A stretch of 64,000 nucleotides of DNA from contig JAOVVO010000449.1 of assembly GCA_028564675.1 (NCBI GenBank), positions 1-64,000 of the forward strand, read 5' to 3'. Below are positions 1 through 12,561 of this stretch, one piece after another. A program made the translations under genes and the position numbers. Positions within the stretch are counted from its first letter, which is position 1. Every line of letters begins with the position of its first letter. The DNA comes from Onchocerca lupi (lineage: Eukaryota; Nematoda; Chromadorea; Rhabditida; Onchocercidae). The notes under the pieces were generated by a model, which saw only the letters and a list, made by a program, of their open reading frames with translations, ran no database searches and had not been told where the DNA came from.

Positions 1-15
1 TTATTATTATTATTA

Positions 16-105
<90 letters not shown>

Positions 106-110
106 ATTAT
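1..110. repeat. (TTA)n microsatellite
   Basis: The window opens with about 110 bases of nearly pure TTA repeat with one CAT interruption and one AAT change. A similar TTA tract occurs at 37307-37349. It is simple repeat with no coding signal. Confidence 0.97.
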
Positions 111-690
111 TATAGCTATAATTATAATTATTAGAATCACTAATCATTGTTTTATTATCACTATTAATCCAACAATTATAAATCAAAATCTCTGATGAGT
201 TATCATAACTTTGTTTTGGCAAGGAAAAAGTGGTATATGTGCTCTAGAAGTAAAGATATTTGTACATAAGTATTAACTGCAAGAAAGCATCATAGTTTGT
301 TAAGTTTTAGTGATAGTCTTTGGGAGATGGCATTGCACGTGAGTTATGATGTTGCAAACATGTGCAGCGGTAAGGCACTATCTTGTGAAACGTATCACTT
401 GACTTTCTTGTAGTACTTTCTTGTAGTACTTTTTTACTGCCGTGGTTCAAACCATGTGAATAGTAGTAGTAAGTGTTGGAGGATATATTAGATGATGTCG
501 TGTGACATTGTTGTAACTTGTCTGTAAGTTAATCGCATTTTTATAAACTTTCGTGAAGCGTGAAACGGGTAACTCCTGTTCAATAAATATTTGATGGGCC
601 ATCATATTAATTCATTGAGATTTTTACCAAATGATTCGATGTGTAATTTAAGAAAATGAAGCTGAAAAAAATATTCTTGAGCATTTTCAG
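111..690. other. probable intron of the gene ending at 1092
   Basis: No exon is recognisable here. The segment runs into an acceptor (GCATTTTCAG, ending at 690) and is most simply the last intron of the gene that continues at 691. It contains a small tandem duplication near 409-433 with the unit CTTTCTTGTAGTA. Confidence 0.4.
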
Positions 691-1092
691 GAATTGGATA
701 AACTCGTAAAAAGTGCTGAGGAGCGAAAAAGACAGTTAGAAAAACGTCATTCGGCTTTGCGACTCGTTCTGGAAGGATTACATCCTGAAAAAATACTTAT
801 ACAGGAGTCTCGTTCTGAAAGTGCAAGTACTATCTCAGCCATTGACGATAACGATTATGGTACCTTATCATCATCTGCATCTTCTTCCTCTTCACTGACA
901 TTTTCTGACAACACATCATGCTTAGATTTTGGCTCCAAATTGTCAGTTTCATCCAGTAATTCTTCATTAGTTAGCTCTCCTATTCACCCATATCCGCCAT
1001 TTGATCCTTATCTAAATGGGCTGCTTCCTGCATTACCATTGTGTTATCCACGCATTTCTATGTATCCTTACCTCGATGTACAACCCCTGTGA
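691..1092 (+). CDS. 3'-terminal exon, possible Max/Mad-network bHLH-zipper protein (partial)
   Basis: The exon starts directly after a TTTTCAG acceptor and stays open for 133 codons to a TGA stop. The first 40 residues form a charged, leucine-spaced helix (ELDKLVKSAEERKRQLEKRH, then ALRLVLEGL), like the second half of a leucine zipper. Next come a serine-rich acidic stretch (SASTISAIDDNDYG) and a proline/tyrosine-rich tail. A zipper followed by STISA plus acidic serines recalls Max and Mad/Mxd proteins, which dimerise and bind E-boxes in the nucleus. The basic and HLH parts would lie outside the window. The resemblance is short and from memory, so another coiled-coil protein is possible. That this is a coding terminal exon is more certain than its family. 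Confidence 0.4.
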   Translation, partial: ELDKLVKSAEERKRQLEKRHSALRLVLEGLHPEKILIQESRSESASTISAIDDNDYGTLSSSASSSSSLTFSDNTSCLDFGSKLSVSSSNSSLVSSPIHPYPPFDPYLNGLLPALPLCYPRISMYPYLDVQPL

Positions 1093-1262
1093 TTATGCGA
1101 TATCGTTGCTTTTTCTACCGCTGCTCTTGTTGCTCTTAGATATGTTGCGTCTGAATTTTGAAGCAAAGGAAGATTTCGTGATATTTCCCGGTTCGATTCA
1201 AATTCAGCAAGCTCATTATGGCGAATCGCAATTCCAAATTATTGAAAAGTTTAATTGAAATC

Positions 1263-1268
1263 AATAAA
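1263..1268 (+). terminator. polyadenylation signal AATAAA
   Basis: A canonical AATAAA lies about 170 bases after the stop codon at 1092, a normal 3' UTR distance. It supports 691-1092 being the terminal exon. Confidence 0.5.
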
Positions 1269-4200
1269 TATAAGAGCAGCAATTGCTAATTTTAAGCAGC
1301 AATGATGGTAATAGCTGTATTTGTAGTATATTTTTCATATGTGCTGGTCTATTATTACATACTGTTTTTAATGTTCTTGTTGTTTGTGGAATACAACTTT
1401 AAATATCAATGTTGGCTTCTGTCCTCGTATTATTTTTGATCCCTTGCAATTCATCCACTATGAGAAACTTGAAAGCATATCAAAAATTATCACATTCATT
1501 TGTGCTGTAGGCACTATTCCATGTGCTGGACACCACGTTATTTCACAGGAATGAATTGAGTATTTCGAAATGAGACCTCCAAATTTGATTGAAAGAGTGA
1601 GAATCAGTTCAGATTAAATCATATAGCGAGCAATAAAGAGACTGTATTTTCTGAAGATTTATCGGGAGAAATTTGGCAGGAAAATTTTTTAAAAAAGTCG
1701 AAAACTATAGTCCATACACTTTTTTTTTTTTTTTTCTTGAAACTTTACCCGACGGAGATAGGAATTCGTCATTCTTCACTTCCTGCTTCCCAGAAGAGGA
1801 GCGATTACTGTTTGCAGCATCACTCGTCGTGATAATTTATAGCAATATTTTGAAATGAATGAGAGGTTCCTTTCTGTTACCGATAATTTCCATCGGGCAT
1901 GTTGTTTTCTGACTCGATTCTTTCATGCTTTTAAACTTCTTATTCTGCACAAAAGTGTTCAGATGAATCGATGACCAGAAGTGGCTATTGTTGACTAGAT
2001 TCGCATCTCTCGCATTCTTATTTATTCTGGCGTGTTCGCTCAACATTCTCAATCTGCGCAGCTGTTTGACAGAGATAATCCGAGAGGTCGAGAGATGAAG
2101 CTCCTCGAGAAAGATGTTTCGTCAGTGTCTGATAGGTCTCAGAAGGTAGGGCCGATGTACTGTGAACAGAACCGAATGCACATAGAACGGAGGAGGTCAT
2201 CTCACCCTTTGACAGCATCGAGATATCGAAATGAATGTAGTTTTATGGTTCCGTTGCTTCCTTTACGTCCTTCCTTCCACATCCCACATTTCGGTAATTA
2301 ATATCCTAATTTGTGACAAATACAAATGCATGTAATGGATAAATGAAGAAGCTATCTACTGCCGGAACAACGAATAATAATAATAATAATAATGATAGAT
2401 GGAAGTGGACGGACATCATATCAGCCTTCTGCTGGTTTCTTCATGCTGCTCCAGTGGAGTAGAGGAAACTGCAAATGCATGAGTCACGCACTAATCATTA
2501 TCAATTAGCAAAAAGAGCAAAAACAAGCCAACTGTGCTGTGAAACTGGACGTGACGTGCAGCATTATGAGAAATATTGACGGTGAGTAAAATATGAACAA
2601 ATTGATAAGCACTGACTGTCGTCCTTCTTTGGAGTGTTTAGTCTTCAGTCTTCAGTTTTGTTCTCTTTGCAGATCAGATTTGAATCTATGTCTGTCCGTA
2701 TGCCATCTTTCAGATATTTGTTTAGTTAGTAAACTGAAGTCGTTCAGTATTGTCAGACTGATAATAATGCAAACCTTTCGTCTTTTCCGTGACTTTGTAG
2801 TCATCACGAAAGCTTCTTGAACGAAGAACCTATACTTTTCTTATGGCTCGTATTCAATATGAAAATATCGTTATAAAATTTCAAAAAAAAAAAGAAACGC
2901 TCTAATTAATTTAGCTGAAGAGAATCGTTTTAAGTCATAACCTGGAAGGATCCTAGGAATTGTTGGAATTATGATACCGAAAGGTGTTCAGAAATTGGAT
3001 ATACATAGCTTTAATATTCCTGAGGAGAAAATTCATTTTGATGATGAAAAACGCGTCAAGTTTTTGTTTGCATAAGAGTTCCGATAGTTCCTGCCATTTG
3101 TTGACATTAATCATAAACTTCCCACACCTTACACTTTTCAGCATCTGTTTATATACAATAGAGGAAAAATCCTTGCAGTCTGTGTATTGCTTGTTGTTTC
3201 TACAGATTCTCCTTGAGCATCTGTTCACTTCATTAGCCAATCAGTTCCCTTTATTATTTTTTCCTGAAGATGAAAGATCTCAAAGATAATAGAAGATTAG
3301 AGTGCTCTCTGAATATCTATCCAAAGCAGCATTTATGAACTACTATGGAGTCACATGGTGTGTACTTGTTTCAGTTAACTCTTATTTTATCTCTTATGCC
3401 GAAACTCCTGGATCGTTCCGTCAACTGCAAAACTGATTATAGCAAAACAAGCATTATTTTGACTATCTGAAATAAGCAAAAAGACTGCTTTTGGAGAAAC
3501 TGTTATTTTAGTCTTTTTTCTCAAAACTTTTAAAATGATTACTTAAATACTTTATAAATGAATTGTTATAAACTGAAAACTGTTACTATTCCAATTTCAC
3601 TGCAGCTTCAAAATTTAATGACAGGAAAATTTGAAGAGCGTTTCTAATGATAATCTTTGCCTTTATATCCGATAATAAAATAGGCATCATGGACTAACAA
3701 CTTCACCCACTTTTTTTAATTTTATCCATTCATTCATCGAGAAAAGCAAAAAGGCAAGCAAAAAAAAAGAAAAAAAAACTGACACCCGGCAAAGATTATG
3801 GATTTAAATTTAACAATTTCGATTTACAAAAATGACTTGTTCATACGTTTTGCTGAAGTCAGCTTAAATATATTCGAAATATAAGCTATCGAAATTGTTC
3901 AGAATACCCGATCATAGCTGATGGAAAAATTTTGTTCTGGATCTAGCCAAGAATCAGTCGTGAACGACATCATGCTATAATAGCGTACATTGGAAGGAAT
4001 ATTCCCAAGTAATTTCTAGCAGAACTGAAATAAAAAGAATTTCTGAAATGAGTGCGACTAATACCGTACAAGCCTTCAAATACAGAATAGTAAATAAATC
4101 TGCGTATATAAGGAACATCGCTTATTTACTAATAATATTTCAGTACCCCTTAGTAGTAACTCAAACAAGGAATCATTACATCATCGGATTCAACAATCAC

Positions 4201-4830
4201 ATAGCCCCTGATAACCAATTTCCGAACTGCGTAAACAATAAACCAAATATGATCGGATTTTCTTCAACTATTTATTATCTTCTGTATAAAGGATAACAAT
4301 AGCTTGAAGATTACTTTATCTGACTATTAAATCCTGTTCGACCAACGACGCTTCTTTTGTTAATGGTCAGTTCGTCATACGAAAATGAATAAACATTGAA
4401 ATTCTCTATTTACATTTTCCCTCGTTAATCCTTTTTTTGCTTGCAAATTTTCGCTATCTCAAGAATTCAATTTCAGTGAATTTCAAGAAAATATGTCTAA
4501 ATGAAGTTCTTTTTTTTCTTGCAAATTTTTTAAGTTGTACACCTGTATTCTTTTCTCAAGATTCAGCTGTATGCGAGCAAACGATGTTTCCCAACTTTTA
4601 AACTTTTATATGGAATCTCAGAGATAATAAGTCTTCATTGTATAAATAAAAATAATAAAATGACCAAGATTTCAAACATTCATTTCAACCAAACTCCAAA
4701 ATATACTATATTTTATACATTAAAATCCTTAAAAACAACACGAACAATTCTGCGAAAATATTTTCAACATTCAAAACTTTCTTTAATGTACATTTACATA
4801 CTTTTTAAAACTTCTCATTTGGAAAAGTTT
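1269..4830. other. gene-poor interval
   Basis: No gene with homology was recognised. Short open frames occur on both strands. A minus-strand frame at 2018-2218 begins with ATG and has balanced codons, but an equally open frame lies antisense at 2032-2301, so neither is called. A plus-strand frame with an ATG at 4048-4296 (82 codons) has no recognisable motif. There is an (AAT)n tract at 2373-2394 and poly-T at 1721-1735. Confidence 0.6.
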
Positions 4831-4836
4831 TTTATT
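4831..4836 (-). terminator. polyadenylation signal of dpy-19
   Basis: TTTATT on the plus strand reads AATAAA on the minus strand, about 75 bases past the dpy-19 stop codon (4911-4913). Position and spacing fit a cleavage signal. Confidence 0.5.
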
Positions 4837-4910
4837 CTTCAAACTTATCGGAAATGAAACATGACATATACTATCAAATATAAGGGCAAAAGAAATCAGT
4901 AGATTAAAAG

Positions 4911-7900
4911 TTAGTTATTACCGAGTACTTCATAAACGCGAAAAGTAGGATTTTCAAATACTAGCTTGAAATAAAGTCTTGTTTCATCATCAGCATAGCG
5001 TATTCGATCACAGAACCGCAGTTGAATCGACAGGTTCTTTGGATCTATTTCTGCAATATAATATTGGACAATATAAAAAGCCAAATTGTGAATAATGTTA
5101 ACGATTCTCTCTCTTATAAATTCCATTTAATTTTTTTATATATAGTACAATAACTTCAATTCTATAACAAAATTTGAGGACTGAACAGTCTTCCATGATT
5201 TTTTTCTCCTCCATCCAAATCTGCGTTTTTAAAATGGTATAACAGTTTGCATCATAATTCATATACATAGATGTCAATTCGCAATTAAATCTCACTTTTC
5301 GGCATGGCATACTCTGGCGTATCACCGTTAGCAGCATCTACCAGATCTTTCGTTGAACATCCTGTTGAAGCGGCCAGACAAATACTGTCTTCTAATATGA
5401 TGTAATCTACCTTATGAGCTGTCAAAATTTCATGCATTTCGCTGAGCGTTTTTCGACCATACATCTAAGAAAATTTTTACTACAAAACAAATTATGAGTC
5501 AATCATTCTTCAGCAATTTAGAAATAAAGTATCGGAACAAGAATCCAATTTAATTGTCATCAACGATTATTTTTCCAGTACTGGTTGAAGGAAGATTGCT
5601 CAACTTATCAAGATAATATTTCGAAACAGCAAAATTATACTGAATTTCACATCAGCTTAGTGCAGTATTTAACCTGATAAAGCTGTAATGTCCGATCACG
5701 CAACCATTTATCTTCAAAATGTGGATGATTAGCCAAATATCTTCCTGTGCAAGCTTTTACTCCAGCCATCAACTGCATACTTCCTGACCATGAAGTTAAA
5801 GGTTGGGTTGACCTTTTGATCCATTCCATTAATGCGACAGTATCCGGGTCATAAAATTCCTGAATTAGTACTAAATTTTTGATCATCGTGCGCACAGCTC
5901 AGATCTAAGAATGCAAATCGTTTCGAAAAAGGTTTGCATAAAATAAAAATGCCTGCAAGAAAAATGCAAAATAAAAATGATGAACTATACTTGCTCATTC
6001 GCCATCTGTTCCTTATAAATACCATAATGATTGTGCAGTATAGCTGTGATTGCAGCTATTACTACTACCTGAACAATAAATCGTCCTGAGAATTTCGAAA
6101 TCCTGAAGAAATGCAGACTTTTCTGCGCCCAATAGCATAACTCCATAACTATTTATACTTGTTTTTTCGTATTAATTTTTTTAGCATTTAATGTTTTCTT
6201 CGAATTTCTGACATTTCTTCAAACAAATGCAGCTCATTATCTATTTCACAGCGCTCAACGACATTCAAGCTATTTCAGTGAAGCATTTTCAAACAAGTTT
6301 CACTGCTTTCCCACATGTATCTTGAACATTACGAACAATGAAACACTGTTATGAAATGTGGCAGAATGACGACTTACTTACATCACAGGTAATATGCAAG
6401 CAACAAGGGCAATTTGCGGGAACCAAAGGTACTTCATTCGGAGAGTAAAAACAGCAATTATTCCACATAAAATTGACTGAATGATAATGAAAATTGTTTC
6501 CGGTCCAAAATGATCGATAAATGCAGGTACTGCAAAAATGTATACAACTCACACAATAAATAGGAGAATGCATCATATCCTATTTAAATAAAGACAATAC
6601 CAAATCCTCGATCGCAGCATTGCAGCATAACTGAATATGCCGTCATCAGAGTAACAATGAGTACTGCAGCTACGAATAAAGGGAAACAACCATTCAGAGA
6701 TGTTCGCCGAAAGAAGTCACTATCGAGATAAGCGAAAGCTCCGTGACACAAATATAGGGCACTTTCGAAGGGTACTGAGGATCTAAATATAGCTAACTGC
6801 TCAGAATGATTAGTAACAAACGAAAGATTCTCCGCTTGTTTTTGCGATTCATAAGATTTCTCTTTTCTTGTTCTACTTGATTCCTAAACTGAACGTTTCT
6901 CTACTACTCTATCAGACCTGAAATTAATATAATAGCTCCTCGCTCTAATTTCAGCAAACTGTCCTAGCGACTAAGGAAATACCACTACTCAGAAAAGGTA
7001 TAATCTGGCAATACTTCAAGAGATCTATGAAAAGCTAGCATAATGTGTAGTAATTACCAGTATTTCAGTATTTTTTTTTGAACTCTGCACAATATTACCG
7101 AATCATCCGATTCTTTAGCCTCAACTAATTGTCATCTTCATTACCATTTTCAGCTTTCTTATACTACTTCATATCTACAATTTCACTTTATTTATTTGTC
7201 CTTGTCAAGGATAAGTGTGTACTAATCGCAAGTAATAAAACAAATATAATTGATTATTAAATACAAAAAAATATAACTACCTGGAAATTAAACCAATTTT
7301 AGCCTTAACAAAAGTCCATATATGGGTGTCAGCTTCAGCACCCACAAGATAACGAATAAAGAAGCTTAGCGATAGGGTTAATGCAACGATATAAACTGAC
7401 TTTAACAATATTATATTCATTCGATTCCTATAATTTTGTCATAAATGTAAACAAAACAAATAATCTGTAGAAGTAATAAGGAGATAATCAATATGTAGAT
7501 ACTTTCACTGCCTTCAGTAAAAGGTACTAGATAACCTGCCAGAAACCTTTCTGTTTTGGTTGTCAAACGAAGAATCACAATGGAGCTTAAATTAAAAGCT
7601 GTGCAAATAGAAGTAATATTCATTGGCTGGCCAAATTGTGCTAATACAACCAAGAAAAATGCTTGTGACTGCAGCAAAAGAAACGAAGTAACGGTGGATG
7701 AGAGATGAGGTATAATCAGACTCATTCCAACCAGAGATATCGACTGCAGGACCAAAATGAACTGCAATTACTGCGATATTATTGGCGCCACAAAAATATG
7801 CTCGTCTCTTCAAACTTTCAAGACACTCAATTATTCAATTATAATGCAGTCTAATAGTGGACCTTCTGCTATATTTAAACTTATGATGAAAAAATCTTAC

Positions 7901-9377
7901 CCCACCTCATAACTTCATTGAGCAAACAAAGCATTTCACACATTAGCCCTTACCTAATCTTTCCCTTCAATTCCAATTTCTTGCTTCTTAATAATTTCAT
8001 TTCAAAATTTGAGTTTTTATAACATACCACGAAGACCACCATCATATTCTCTGAATCTTGCAATGGTCCTAGAAACCATTCTCTGTATTTCGACATTAAC
8101 ATCGAAATTGCTCGTGCACTAGGGACTCGTACTATACTCGATATGCAACCAGACACCAAAAAAAACTATTACGACACTCTCCATTTTGCGTTTACTTTGC
8201 AACTGCGTTACGCACTGCATGTTGATTAAGCTATCATGACTGCTGAATAGCAGGAAAAAAAAATAAAATAAAAAAGATATATGAAAAACAGAAAGTTACC
8301 TGATTAAATTGCCAAAACAGAGCGAACAGGAAAGTGGAAAAGAAGAAGATGAAGTAGTATTTCTTGCATGCAACACCGGATAGCCGTAGCACGACAACAA
8401 TACACGCGTTTTGCAACCAGAAAAATGGCAGTGCAAAATTTTCCCGCAAATTAACTGTGAAGAAAACTCGAGTGCTATCATCGATGTTTACGAGCATCCA
8501 CGTGAAAACAAGCAGTCCATATAGCCAACTAAAAATTATTTATTTGAATCAGCTGGATAGAACTGTCTTTTCGAAATTTCGTCGGTAGAATGTGAAAGTT
8601 GCAGAAAAGAGAGAGAAATGAAAGAGAGCAAATGAGAGAAAATGATATACCTTCCAGTTAGAGTCCAAGAAAGAAGAAATAGTGTTGTAACGCCAAATCC
8701 AGCAAAGGTAAAGCATGAATAGACATAAAATAGGATTGGTTTCGGTAAATAGTAGTCTTGAAGCAATCGGAAAGATGCAAAGAATTTGTATAAAACAGCA
8801 AGGATCAACTCTTGATAAATATTGAACCGTTGAAATACATTAATTTGACGAGGGAATTCAGTGCTGAAATAAAATAATCAATTATCATCACCTATCCACT
8901 AGATGTCTTAAATACTAAGCTTTGGCAGTTATGTAGTCTTAAATCTAAGTTTTAGCAATTAAATTGTTGTCCAAGATCTAGCAAACAACTAATGAAGTAT
9001 TATACTTACCTGTTATCATGCATCAGTGCATAGACTATTTTATTAAGTGACATCTGTGGATGAACGGCAAATTTATAATAAGAATAGTAAAGACCAGCTT
9101 CAGTCCTCAACGATATTTCTTGTTCAACTTGCTCGATATGCGAGAACCAAAGTTTCGTCTCATGCAACTCTTGCATATATCTGAAAGAGTTAATTTTTTT
9201 ACTACCAATACAAACTTTAATAAACAACAGAAGAAAAATGGAAACTCACTTTCCAAATATAAAACCACATAAGACAGCGAATATAACGCCGACGTAATTC
9301 ATGAAACCATTGAAATTAACATTCAGTCGGTTGTATAGTACTTTATAGGACGACAAGGGAATTCGTTTCGTTGACAT
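4911..9377 (-). CDS. dpy-19: DPY-19 family protein C-mannosyltransferase
   Basis: DPY-19 proteins are multipass ER enzymes that transfer mannose from dolichol-phosphate-mannose to tryptophans of thrombospondin repeats. In C. elegans DPY-19 acts in neuroblast migration. Twelve phase-consistent exons give 648 aa: 9377-9250, 9180-9010, 8863-8651, 8528-8300, 7668-7547, 7427-7281, 6782-6601, 6529-6382, 6102-5991, 5859-5674, 5464-5296, 5050-4911. Family signatures seen are RTEAGLYYSYYK (Glu70, at the position of the reported catalytic base Glu71 of C. elegans), FPRQINVFQRFN, FALFWQFNQ, and the C-terminal GRYLANHPHFED, LRDRTLQLYQMY and FRVYEVL. The first exon encodes a short cytosolic tail and the first membrane segment. 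The usual WTPPLRE motif is replaced by FTVNLRE. The donor of the fifth exon (AG|GTTTCT at 7546) is the least certain junction: the frame stays open to 7417, so that exon may be longer. Length matches the family (about 650-700 aa). Confidence 0.92.
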
Positions 9378-10504
9378 GCAAATTTCGTAATCCATTTAGT
9401 CAGTGCAAGAATATGTGCAATTATACATCGAATGAAACAGTTTTTTATCAATATTGACCAAAGTTGTTCAAAAATTCCTGAAATGATTGCCTTAAGTTGA
9501 CTACCATATCGTTCCAACGACCTTCTTCTAAAATATCGCTCCCATATCGTTCCAACGACCTTCTTCTAAAAACATGGATGTTGCTTATTACCTGCCGAAC
9601 ATAAACTTTACCCTTCAAGTCAAAATCTATGCCTTCAACATCGTCAGTTAACGTATAGTCGCAGGATCATCAAAAAACTAAATTATGCAGCTTTGGTTAA
9701 ATAGTTGCTGTCATTACTGAATTGTTTATCTCACTGGGATAGATATATTGCGGTCAGTTTGGAAAATAACGCACCATGCCTAACATCTCCTTGCACGGAA
9801 TAAATACGAAATACCATCAGAAATACATCAAATACATAGAATGATGTTTTCATTAAAATAAATTGAGTCTCAAAGACTTGCTGAAAAGAATGTTTCACCA
9901 AACTAGACCACTGCTATCTGTATCATATGGGGGCGTTGATACCAGATACACGAATCTCTCTCAATAACACAATGTCAATCACATTACCAACCATTATGCA
10001 TAATACGCACACTCTCTCCCTATCTCCATTTGAATTTTCGTTGCCATCTTTGCCATCCTACAAACTTCATATCATTTTCACTTCATAATATATTTCAAAA
10101 TCTTAAAATTACGATGTCTAAAGTTTTACGAATAAAAGTGCAGAAGCCCCATCTCCTTTTTTTAATTTTTACAAAACAAAGTTCAAAGTTGTGAAAAAAT
10201 GGTTAGTTCAACTATCTGGCATAAAGAAACATACTATAAGACGTCTTTAACGATTCTTGAGAAAAAAAGCTCATAATGCTTTTTTTTTTTCCAAAATTTA
10301 ATCATGAGTTGCAATGCTTTACAGAATAATGAAAACATGTTCATTCTTTGACAAGTAAATTAATGAAATGTGGAATAATATAACTGGCAGTGCAGCAACT
10401 TATGACATAGTCAACACAATAATATATCAGAACAGTGATTAATGAAATGAAAAACAATGCAACTTAAAAATGGTAATCCTTTTCCTCGAACAAAAAAAAG
10501 AAAC
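9378..10504. other. dpy-19 upstream region
   Basis: This is the interval between the dpy-19 start (9377, minus strand) and the stop of the next minus-strand gene (10505). It should carry the dpy-19 promoter and 5' leader. It contains the 30-bp tandem duplication at 9504-9571. No other exon was recognised. Confidence 0.6.
9504..9571. repeat. two-copy 30-bp direct repeat upstream of dpy-19
   Basis: A 30-base unit beginning CCATATCGTTCCAACGACC occurs at 9504-9533 and again, identical, at 9542-9571 (period 38). It lies about 130-190 bases upstream of the dpy-19 start codon. Confidence 0.95.
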
Positions 10505-12561
10505 TTAATTCTTCCATGCTTCAACGTAATCCATTTGTCTCATCAAATAATGCGCTGTCGATTCCGCAATAGTAAGTAATGGATGATCTTGAATTTCCTT
10601 TTCTTCACGTCCAATATTGACCACCTACAATTAAAAAAAAAAAAAATCAACGAATCATGAAACAAACTATCACCACTTCAAAACAGTGACCGTACGAAGA
10701 GGCCTTGAACTCTGACTTTCCTTTACTGTTTCCAACTCAGATGCAATATATTTAGCTAATTCAGTCAAAGCTGGATGAATCTTCTGCAACAGTATCAAGG
10801 GTTTTGCTAAGACCTAACATTCAGGGAATAATTTTCTAAAAAACGGAGTGGAAGTAACTAGAAAAAAAGAAAAACATAAAGAAAGAAAATGAAGACAGAA
10901 GACAGAGGCCAAGTCGCTTGTAATTTTGCAACTTTCGAGAAATTTCGGTCTAGACTTTCGGATATCCTTGCCTCTGTCCTAGAACCAAAAGTGAAATGAA
11001 ACAGCTAATTAGGCACATTAGGCAATGTCTATCACTGCACTCACCTTTTCTACTTTCCATTAATAACTACAATGACAACAAGAAGACTTACCAAACATTC
11101 AAATAAGTTGCAGAAATCTATTATATTTCCTACATATCATTATCTAGAGAAACTTTGAACCAATATCTAGCGTAAGATAACGCATTCTTCGCCTCATGTA
11201 TAAATTCAGCTTTTTTTTTTTTTCTCTTAGCTTCAGTTGTATAGTTTTTCATAAAGTTCATATTCTTGCTAGTTCTTTACATCCAAATAGGTATATACTG
11301 AGGCAATCCATTCTTTGGATTTTGGATTTCCAATGGTTACAAAAATTAAGAAAAAACTGACTCACTCTAAAGATCTTATTTACTTCCTTCCGTGCATCGG
11401 CATTTTTAACCAGATCATCCAAGACAATATTTCTCTCACTTTCTCTTTGTCCAACAATAATTTCCTGCAGTAATATCATTTCTTAATAGAAACGAAATTC
11501 TTTAAATTCTAGAAAATGACAACACTCTTCTGATGAAAAATAATTCTTACATGGAAACTACTAATTTCAAAATGAGAAACTTACGACTGGACTTGCAGTG
11601 TGATTTGATCCGTGTAATAATTGATAGTCACTATTATAATCGCTCAATGCAAATCTTACTTTCACCGTAGCACTCTTTATCAGTGATATCAATGATCGCT
11701 CTATTGCTGAAAAAATCTTCAAACTATTTGATTTCTACATAAAAACCGATCCCAATATACATTCAAAAAATTTTACCTGGAAAAGCTAATTTCTGTGGAC
11801 ATTATTAAAAAGTAATTAATTTAAATTCATAACCCACAGTAGGCATGGAATAAGTTCACAAAAAAGTAACTTGTTTTCAAAAGTCGTGCTACATAACTCT
11901 CCTTGTAGTTTTCTGGCACTTCTGAAAACCGTCCCATGGCTTCGAAGCGTTGACAGGTGCTCCCCATGTTGCTTCCTTTACTGCATACAATGTCGGGACT
12001 AAAAACATCTTCAAAAGTAAAGAGAGATCAATAAATTGTTTTCAGACTAGCTAAAATAAAATCAAACTGTGCAATATTTATCCCTTTTCCAGATCTCCCC
12101 ATCTAATTGAATATAATAGAAATGAAATGATTACTTCTGTTGCTCGTCCGAAGAGCGAATCAACGACAAATGAAAACTTCCAAATAACAAACCAATAACG
12201 GATGCTGTTTTCAAGCTGAAGCCACTTCCACGTCTGAAATACAATCATACTGTTCAAAATATACCAATTTGTCGCAACCATAATTTACTTCTATTTCACA
12301 GATGATTCATTCTTCTCTAACAAATCATTTGAAAATCAATTTCAAAAATGGGTCCACAATATCTCATCCTGATAATAAACCTACGTATAAATCATATTAT
12401 GTATGTTAGGTTCCAATATATGTGTTCCAAATTATACAAACTTACGTGTCAACTACACATTCAGCACTGTTCACTGCATTACGCAGTTTAAATGTTGATT
12501 TATAACGCAGCCAGTGATAGATATTTCGATAGCATAGAGTACCGAACACATTAAAAATTGG
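10505..12561 (-). CDS. unrecognised multi-exon protein, 5' end unresolved
   Basis: Seven exons chain in phase on the minus strand: 12561-12446, 12233-12135, 11998-11871, 11706-11585, 11464-11366, 10783-10691, 10624-10505. Together they give 258 residues plus stop. The N-terminal part has a hydrophobic segment after GSGFSLKTASVIGLLFGS, a possible membrane helix. A cysteine-containing stretch (DIVCSKGSNMGSTCQRF) and a charged, probably helical C-terminal half follow (RESERNIVLDDLVKNADARK, then HPALTELAKYIASELE and ESTAHYLMRQMDYVEAW). I do not recognise the family; a small membrane or organelle protein is possible. The first modelled exon has no ATG, so one or more upstream exons are missing. 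Candidates are a short exon near 12665-12705 and an ATG after a CTTTTCAG at about 13092. The donors at 10690 (ACG|GTCACT) and 11870 (A|GTTACT) are weak. Confidence 0.6.

Noticed and set aside
2018..2301. Open frames on both strands with balanced codon use
   Set aside because: The two overlap almost completely in antisense, neither has a recognisable motif or splice partner, and the region is simply less AT-rich.
7592..7813. Minus-strand frame overlapping dpy-19 exon 5
   Set aside because: It runs in a different frame from the family-matching exon and has no DPY-19 similarity, so it is a shadow frame.
7950..8159. Possible extra dpy-19 exon with a GTATGTT donor
   Set aside because: Its translation has no counterpart in DPY-19 proteins, and the flanking exons join in phase without it.
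11771..11786. 16-base microexon candidate in the unrecognised minus-strand gene
   Set aside because: The intron phases fit without it when the 11871-11998 exon is read in the frame dictated by its upstream exon.
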